62,500 nucleotides of DNA, from the NCBI GenBank assembly GCA_905221605.1, contig CAJNDS010002220.1, positions 12,501 to 75,000 on the forward strand. Reading direction: 5' to 3'. A program made the position numbers and the translations under genes. Positions 33,501 to 42,800 of the stretch are shown here, one piece after another. The notes under the pieces are model-generated. The model did not search any database, was not told the origin of the DNA, and was given only the letters and a program-made list of their open reading frames with translations. Position 1 is the stretch's first letter, and the number at the start of each line of letters is the position of its first letter. This DNA comes from Symbiodinium natans. Its lineage: Eukaryota; Sar; Dinophyceae; Suessiales; Symbiodiniaceae.

Positions 33501-36500
33501 CCTCACGCCCAGCAAGGGGCCATCTGATGCTCATGATGCTCGCCTTGTCGGGCCCTCACGCCCAGCAAAGGGCCAACTGATGCTCATGATGCTCGCCTTG
33601 TCGGGCCCTCAGACTCACGCCCAACAAGGGGCTAACTGATGCTCGCCTTGTTGGCCCTCACGTCCAGCAGGGGCCAACTGATGCTCATGATGTTCGCCTT
33701 GTCGGGCCCTCACGCCCAGTAAGGGGCCAGCTGATGCCCATGATGCTCGCCTTGTCGGGCCCTCACACCCGGCAAGGGGCCAACTGATGCTCATGATGCT
33801 CGCCTTGTCGGGCCCTCACGCCCAGCAAGGGGCCAACTGATGCTCATGATGCTCGCCGTGTCGGGCCCTCACGCCCAGCAAGGGGCTAACTGATGCTCAT
33901 GATGCTCGCCTTGTCGGGCCCTCACGCCCAGTAAGGGGCCAACTGATGCTCATGATGCTCGCCTTGTCGGACCCTCACGCCCAGCAATGGGCCAACTGAT
34001 GCTCATGATGCTCGCCTTGTCGGGCCCTCACGCCCAGCAAGGGGCCAACTGATGCTCATGATGCTCGCCTTGTCAGGCCCTCAGACTCACGCCCAGCAAG
34101 GGGCTAAGTGATGCTCATGATGCTCGCCTTGTTGGGGCCCTCACGCCCAGCAAGGGGCCAACTGATGCCCATGATGCTCGCCTTGTCGGGCCCTCACGCC
34201 CAGCAAGGGGCCAACTGATGCTCATGATGCTCTCCTTGTCGGGCCCTCACGAAAGGGGCCTAACTGATGCTCATGATGCTCGCTTTGTCGGGCCTTCAGA
34301 CTCACGCCCAGCAAGGGGCCATCGCCTTGTCGGCCCTCACGCCCAGCAGGGGCCAACTGATGCTCATGATGCTCGCCTTGTCGGGCGCAAGGGGCCAACT
34401 GATGCTCATGATGCTCGCCTTGTTGGCCCTCACGCCCAGCAAGGGGCCAACTGATGCTCATGATGCTCGCCTTGTCGGGCCCTCACGCCCGGCAAGGGGC
34501 CAAGCCTTGTCGGGCCCTCACGCCCAGCAAGGCCCAGCAAGGGGCCAACTGATGCTCATGATGCTCGCCTTGTCGGGCGCTCACGCGCAGCAATGGGCCA
34601 ACTGATGCTCATGATGCTCGCCTTGTCGGGCCCTCACGCCCAGCAAGGGGCAACTGATGCTCATGATGCTCGCCTTGTTGGGTTCTCACGCTCAGCAAGG
34701 GGCCAACTGATGCTCATGATGCTCGCCTTGTCGGGCCCTCACGCCCAGCAAGGGGCCAACTGATGCTCATGATGCTCGCCTTGTCGGGCCCTCACGCCCA
34801 GCAATGGGCCAACTGATGCTCATGATGCTCGCCTTGTCGGGCCCTCACGCCCAGCAAGGGGCCATCTGATGCTCATGATGCTCGCCTTGTCGGGCCCTCA
34901 CGCCCAGCAAGGGGCCATCTGATGCTCATGATGCTCGCCTTGTTGGGCCCTCACGCCCAGAAGGGGCCAACTGATGCTCATGATGCTCTGATGCTCGCCT
35001 TGTCGGGCCCTCACGCCAGCAAGGGGCCAACTGATGCTCATGATGCTCTTGTCAGGCCCTCACGCCCAGCAAGGGGCCAAGTGATGCTCATGATGCTCGC
35101 CTTGTCGGGCTGTCGCGCTCAGCAAGGGGCTAACTGATGCTCATGATGCTCGCCTTGTCGGGCCCTCACGCCCAGCAGGGGCTAGCTGATGCTCATGATG
35201 CTCGCACTGTACGTCCCAGAGCCAGCAAGGGTCCAGCTGGTGCTCGCCATTAAACCCTAAAACCCCAACCCCAGAAGCCGAAAACCCAGAAGCTGAGGTA
35301 CGACCACGACCGCTTCTCCGGCACCGCCTTGTTGGAATTCCCCCACAAGGACTTTGGAGGCCCAAAACCTTAAAAGGCAACAAAGCCCTAAATGCCCCTT
35401 AATACATTGAGTGCCTAAAATCCTGAGCCTTCAGCATCTAGCTTCAAACCCTAAACCCTACACCCTTGGCTTCTGGGTTTGCGAGTTTGAGGCAGGCGAG
35501 AGTTTAGGGCACCTTTTAATTTTAGGTATGGGAGGTCACGGGCTTAAGGTTTAAGCCTGCAAGTCCTAAACCAGGGTTCAGGGCTTGAAAGAAAAATCCT
35601 AATTCGGGTCAAAGGCTTCAGCACTCACAGCCCAAGGCAGTTGGCTCTAGCAGCTCACATCCCCAAACCTATAATAACAATTAGACCCAAGCCCCTGAAT
35701 CACCACGAGCGGAAAAAGAAACACCCCAAGACCCTCAGCGCGCAGCCCGAAGTCCAAAGCCCTTAGCCTGCCGTCCATGGTGTTTTGGTGCAGAGGACGC
35801 CGCCAAGATGTTCAAGGAGGCGACCGCCGTTGGAACCGAAATTCAGGTTTAGGCTTCAGGATTCAGGGTTTAAATTTAGGGTTTAGGGTTTAGAGCAATT
35901 ATGGTTTAGGGCTTCAAACCGCACGAGCCTAAACCCTAAGCCCTACACACAAGACCTGCCTGTACCCCTTATTCACCCCGTTTTTTGGGGTTTTGTCTAA
36001 ACCCCAAGCCCCTGAAGCCCTAAAAACCCCTTTTTGTTGTCAACTCACAAAAAACAAACCCTAAGACCCTGTTGGCTCTTTCCCAGGCTCTGGGCCTCAG
36101 CCCAAAGGCCCAAAGTCCTTGAAGCCTTCCAGCCCAAGCCTTGAACCCCAAAACGTTATGGGCCGCAACATAGGGTTTTGGGCTTTTCAGGTTTCAGGGT
36201 TTTGGGACGTGGGGTTTAGGGTTTAGGGGTTGAAGGGTTTGGGGACTCGGGTTTTCGGGTTTAGGGTTGGTTTCGTGTGTGTTAGGGTATCAAGGTCTTG
36301 CGGTCTGAACGTTGCGCTCGGCTTGGTGGGCTAAGATATGTTCACCGGGAATCCCCAAACAAATTGGCCCTCCCACTCCCCCCCCCCCCCCCCCCCCCGC
36401 GAAACAAATCTGGGACCCTCTGCGTAGATGCACATACTTACCCCAAACCCTAAACCCTAAACCCTAAACCCCACGATCCCCAAAGCAAACAGCTCGCCCG

Positions 36501-39500
36501 CGCGCAGCATGTGGGAAGCTCTCTCGATGTGGACAGCGTGCAGCTGGAGATCAGGCTCGAAAATTTGAAAAGTTCGGCCAGGATGAGAGGTCTTTTCATG
36601 GGCTCCTCAACTCTTTGGTCTCCAAGGTCTAAAAGTTCTAGACATAAATCAAGAACTCTAAACCTAGAAACCCTTAACCCTACTTTTCGGGCTTTGGGGG
36701 CCCGAAGACCACAGCATACAAGGATTCAGGCTTTTCTAAGTTTAAGGGACGGGATATATGAAAGTAACCGACTCGTCTTCGAGCAAGACAGAAATTAAAG
36801 GTTGGAGGCTTCAGGGCACTAGCTTTAAACCCTAGACCTGCGGACTTCCGAAAGGGTCCTCAACACCCTTAAGAAATCTTAGACCCTAAGCCCTAAACGC
36901 TGTAAGGGTGTTTGAGCTGAAGGTTTAAGGGGAGCAGCTCGGTTCTCGCTTAGAGGCTTCGTTCATGGCGAGTTTGGGCTTGAAGGGTTTTTCTCGGTGT
37001 TTTTTTGCATCAATATCATTTTGATGTGTTTCGGATTCTGGGGGCTTGCGGGGTTTTGAGCTTCAAAGGGGGCTGCGCCACCCCACCCTGTACATGGCGC
37101 ATCAGCTTGTTTGGATAGAAGGCCGAAGTCGAAGTCGAGTCAAGAACTACCTCAAACATTTCTCCGAGTACAAGGCGTCCTCATGCGTGCTTTGACCCTT
37201 CTCTTCACGGACACGGCCCAACACGTCGTCGATTAGAGCAAGTGGTGCACCTGGGTATGAACTTACAGCTTGAGCACCTCATCCGACGCGACGTACGCCC
37301 GGACTTGACCAAGTCGGGCATTCTGGACTCCTTGGAGTACTGCAAGCTCAAGCTTCGCAAGCTCCTGAACCAGGTCTTCTGCGGTGTACAGCTGTCAGGC
37401 TTTTAGGGTTCAAAGGAAGTTGACTGGGCTTATTAGCACCGTACTATGGTTCGGTTAAACTACGTTCCCAGCCTCCAAACCACAAGTCCCAATGCCTGAA
37501 CCTAAAATTCACCGTTTACAGCCTCACCCCACTTTGACTTTTGGTCCTGTGTAGCTACTTGTAGGAGGGGACTCAAGAACCTAAATCCAGAGCCCTGAAG
37601 CTTCGTGTAATCCGAAACCCGTGTAAGTCCTAAACCCATACACGAACCCCAAAGCCCAAAACCCAGAACCATTCTCCGTCCTCCTCAAAAGGGCGTGCTC
37701 GCGCACTCGAAGGTACCACAAGGGAGCAGGTGAACCAAGAAGCGAGGGCCCCGGTACGCAGCATCTGAAGCCTAACGTCCCAGACCCCAAAAAAGGGACC
37801 AAGGGTTTAGAGCCTTAGCTTTGGGGACGTTTTGGGGGGGCTTTTGGGGTTTTAGGGCTTTCCGGTTTTATTGTAGGGCCGGCGCAAAAGTGAAAGCAAG
37901 CCGAAGCTGCGAAGCCCAAAGTGCTTTCGGTTTGTTTGTTCCTGCTTTTTGTGCTTGCACTAGCCGCTAGAGAGACACAGAGTGACGCACACAATTGCAG
38001 CACCCCACCACCCCCAAGAAAACAAGACACTCAAATCCTAAACGCCCCAAAATAAAACCGTATACTCGTAGTAACCTTAAACCCTCAAACCAAAACAGTC
38101 CTCAAAATCCTCTGTCAAGCCCACCCTTATATTTATATAAACCCCGTATGATGCCCCCAAGATCCTAAGCCTTAAGCCCTTAAGCCCTAAATCCCTAAAC
38201 ACATAAAATCACAAATCTCTAATACCCTTGAGCCCTGAAACCCATAAATCGTTCTAAAACCCGAAGCGCCTGCAGCCATCGGAGGAAAACCCTTGACTGC
38301 GGGGCTTTAGGGTCCTGGGCACCCTTGAACGTTAAAGCCCAAGTATGCTCTATTTTGGCTCATGGACCCTTGCACCTGCTGTTCAGGGTCTTGGGTGTCA
38401 GGTTGTTTGTTGAAAAATCAGGATTTCGGTGATATGAAGGTTCCCCTCCCCCGTATCCTTAACATCTCGCAGTTACCTTCCACAGACAACAAAAAGCCAA
38501 TCCACCCCCCGAGCCCGCTAAAGCCCCGCACACCCCAAAACTTTCTTGGTGGCATCCCAACCCTAAATCTTGAACCCTAAAACCTAAATCCCAAACCCTA
38601 AAGCCAAACCTGTGAGATATCTTTGCGAATCCCCCCCAAGATCAGGCCGCAGCCGCAGCCGCGAGCACGTGGACCGCGACGACCCCAGCGCTCTGCCCTT
38701 GGCCTGACTGACCTGGGTCAGGGTTTGGGGATGTTTGGGGTTTGGGGTTCAGGGTTTAGGCAAAACGCCCCTCGCTAGAATCGTACTGTTATGGCTGTTT
38801 CAAGATACTGGGGGTGGGGGGGGGGGAGGAGGAACAAGCCAGCTTATCAGGAGCCGCGGGTCAGAGGTGAGCAGGGCAGAAAGGATGGACCCGATGTCTT
38901 CGATGATGTGTCTTTGCCTGAACAATCATTAAGAAAGCTCAAGGGGTTTTGCGATGTAGGCAACATAGTCTTGAGGAAAGAGAGAGGTGGGGTGCAGGGT
39001 GCAGGCAAGTTCTCTTAGGGGCAGCTCGGCATGTACATTTCCAATGATTTGGATTTGTCAGCAGAAACTGTTTCCCGTGCATCAGGAGTGTCGATCACGT
39101 ACGACCCAAGTTGCTTGAAAGAAAGGAACGGGCAGTGCCGACACCACAGCAGTCCTGAAGCGAACATGCGTCATCATCACCACTGAGAAGTACTTCGGCC
39201 ATCCCCCCCCTCCCCACGGACAAACCAGTTTCAGTGTTGCCGTCCCACGTCTTACCCTGAATGGTGGTTCACTCTTGCGTGAGTCGGCTGGCCTCAAGTC
39301 CATGGAATATCGCCAAGGACGTTACGACCCCCAGACGTGTCTCATCTTGAGTGGGAGCGAGCATGGATGCGCAGTGTGATCGACAGCAAGGCGTAGCAAA
39401 CCCAGTGCACCCTGTGAAGTTGGGGTGGTGTGAAGTTGAGGTGGTGGGTGGTGAGCTTTTCCATGCTCATGATCATCGTCGTTTGCAACTCATCGTGCCC

Positions 39501-39820
39501 GCCATCGCTGATGCAGGGAACTGGGCGCATGCCCGCTCTGTTCCTGTTGTCCAATTGTGGGTTTCCCAGATTCGCCCCGAACGATTATCCCCAAACCCTC
39601 AACCAACAGGAGCCCTTGCTTACAAGGCTCCAGAGTGGTACCTTGTATGGCAGCCCTGATCTGGTTTAGGGATGTTTAGGGATGAGGAACTTCTTTTGGT
39701 GCTGTCCTTTTTAACCCCTGAATCAAAACCCTTTTCAGGGTACCAATTGTTTGGGATTAAAAGATTCGGCATGCCCTACAGCTTATGTTGATGTTACTCT
39801 TTGCTCCCTTTTGTTTTTTG

Positions 39821-39856
<36 letters not shown>

Positions 39857-42800
39857 AAATGTTAGTACCCCACCAGGTAACCCTCATCGTGAAGGGCATT
39901 GCCTCCACCACGCGAGAGGAGGGATGCAGAATAGGGGGGGTCTGAGGTTGAGCGGAGCGTCCTGAAAAGCCCAACCCCGAGCCCTAGAACCCCTGATCAC
40001 CTTTTTTACTCAACTGGAGGTCTCATGGTGGCTAAGGCTTGGGTTCTTTCGCCCGAAACAGGTTTCATGTAGCTTCCTGGCACATGGGGGTTATTTGGAG
40101 AGATGTTCGCATGCAGATATAAGACGAACCCTAAAGACCCTCCAAGCCCTGCAACGCTTAGAGTTCCTAAGAGCCCACACACCCAACGAACTACAATACC
40201 AGGATCTGCTGCGAGTTGCAGGCAAAAGTTCCCCCTAAGGGTCCATGTGCCTAAATACAGGGCCTCAAGTTTACGGATTTAAGGGTTTAAAAGTAGTGTT
40301 TGAAGGCAAGTACACGTTGGACCTCAAGGTTGCGGGCTTGGGCTTAGGAACTCTTTTGAGATCCAATACGGCGTACGGGAACATAGGGGCCACCTGAAAC
40401 CTGACCCCCCTGAGCCGCTAAACCCCAAACCCCCAAAAGCCCAAGAGAAACTTAGAATCCCCGAAGCCCCTAAAGCCCCGAAAGCCCCTAGAACCGCAAA
40501 ATCCCCAAAGCCCTAAGCACGAAGCCTGAGTTCCAGTTGGCGTCTTCAAGCCTTGGCCCTCAGTCCTAAGCCTACGCCCTATGCCCTCAGCCCGAAGCCC
40601 GAAACCTAAATCCTGAATGAACCCTACCATTTGCAGGTTTGAGGGTTAAGGGTTGGAGGGTCTGAGGCTGAAGGTTATAAAAGGTTTTTCCCAGACCCCG
40701 AACCCCAACGCTAAAAACCCCAAACCCCTATATAACTAACCCACGCACGACAAGGCCTTCCACGAGTTGTGTTGTCTTGAGGACGCTGTCACCGGCGCCT
40801 TCCTTCCCTACGCCCAAATCAAGGCTGCAGTGTGAAGCCTGGTTTAGAGAACAGGGTTAGGGTTCAGGGATCAGAGCTTAGGGTTTAGGAGGAGTGTCCA
40901 GGCAGCTCAGGCTCTTGGTCAGGGGATATATAAGGCTCGGTGGAGTCTGACCGTGGGATTCCCGAAGCCCCAAGCCCCGAATCCCCAAGCCCAAACCCTA
41001 CACGAGCTTAAGGTTTGGAGCCACGCTGGCGCATGGAGATGTGTAAGATTCACGTGCCGGCTTTGCGCAAGGCATCCTCATGATTTGGAGGGGGGGGGGA
41101 ATCTTTGCTGTAAGGGGCCAACCCCCCCCCCCCCCCGCTAGCGAAGCAAAACGGCAGCAGCTTCGAGAGACGGTTCTTCCTATAGGAACCTGCAAGAAAA
41201 TCGGTCTTGGAGTTCTAGAGGTAGAGCCTAAGCTTAAGCCCCCTGTGCCCTGCTCGGACCCCAGACTCAGCAGGACGTGCGGCACTTTGCTCGGCGTGGC
41301 TTCGCTTTCGTTCAGTTCCACTCGGTCGAGGCTTCGGGGAAGATGCAGAATGACCTAGTAGTAGAGTAGCTAACCTTTAACCTTTTTGGGGTAGGATAAT
41401 CCCCAAAGGTTAACCTTCAATGCCCCCAGGTTACTGGACAACTAGGATGATTGAGTTCTTAGTTGTCAACACGTCGGGTTTAGGTTCTGGGCATATGAAC
41501 ACACTACGAAAATGTTGCGGCTCATTTCTGGACATAAGTGGGGCTTGGGAGGAAGCCAGAAAATTTTGTTAAATGCAAGGTGGATAAACCCTAGACCTGA
41601 GCCCCAAACCCTGAACTTTCTCTAAACGCTAGATACCCTACACAGTCCCACGCCCTTATGTAATTCCTAAAGCGGTTTCAACACCCTAAATGCGCCCTCG
41701 ACCCCTCAAAGCGCGTTAAGCATTAGCAAAAAGCGCCCAGAAAACCCGGTAGATAAGGCCTAAACGCACTCCGAAAGCGCATAAACCCCTAAACCCTAAA
41801 CCCCTTGTGAGGATGCCATCCGTGCCCTGAACCGATTCGACAAAGAGGGCCGAAGTGCCTTTGCTGCGAGCTGGGTGTGGGGGGGGGGGGGGAGCCACGT
41901 CCCTACACCCTACACCCGGAACACATTGTCCCTGGACCCTAAACCATCCTAAGCCCTCAGCTGATGTTTTGGGCTGTGGGAGTTTTGTCAGTTGTTGTTT
42001 GGGCTTCTTGGGGCTTCTAGAGGTTTAATCACGGTCTGGTCTCCTTCAAGACGCAGGGGTACCTAGAACTCGTTTCTGTGTGTCGGATGCCCTGGATTCT
42101 CGTTAAGGAACTTAAACCAAGTTACCATATTTTTGCGTTATTTAGCTAGTACAACTGTTCTGATGCCGAATGCATCGTTGTGCAGGTGTCCCTCTTACTG
42201 TTGACGTGTCGGTCGCTGTCACCCCGAAGCACGGGCAAATCGCAACATGACATCGTGGGCACTTCTGATCCCATAATCCAATTGCCCTTGTTGACATCCG
42301 AAGTCTTGATACAAACAGACCATCCCTGATCCCTACTTGAGAAGCTTCAGGAGTACTTGTAAGTAGAGGCGCCTGCTTATGACCCCAGTTCTGACTACCC
42401 ATGTTAACCTCCCTTAGGGGAATAGTCGCAGGAACCCTTTCGTCTTCAGTGCAGCGGGTAGATATCAGTAATCCCCCCAACAAGGGTCCATATGACCCTA
42501 GAGCGAGTCAGCGTGGTTGCAAGTGAAACAACCGCCCACAATAGCTCCTGTGTTGCTGGGGAACCCGGTCTGGTGATTGCTGTCCGGATCTACTTGTATG
42601 GTGGGGAGATCATCACTGCGAGCGCAGTTCTACAAAGCCATGTCTTGTGTGGAGCTCCAGTCCTGTTTCATACTGAAGACAAATACCATCTGTTTCGTAT
42701 CGTCAAGCCCTAGCCCTACACCCTCCCAAAACCCCAAACCGTAGACTCCTGAACCTCTGGAAGCTTCAACCCTGGCTGCTGCGAGCGAGGTCGCATCGAC

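Noticed and set aside
32570-35245. CRISPR-like regular repeats
   Set aside because: Units are contiguous 53 bp tandem copies with no unique spacers, inside an intron of a eukaryotic gene.
42142-42713. ORFs of 113 (-) and 73 (+) codons
   Set aside because: They lie in the intron between RRM exons 41848 and 42790 and have no family signal.
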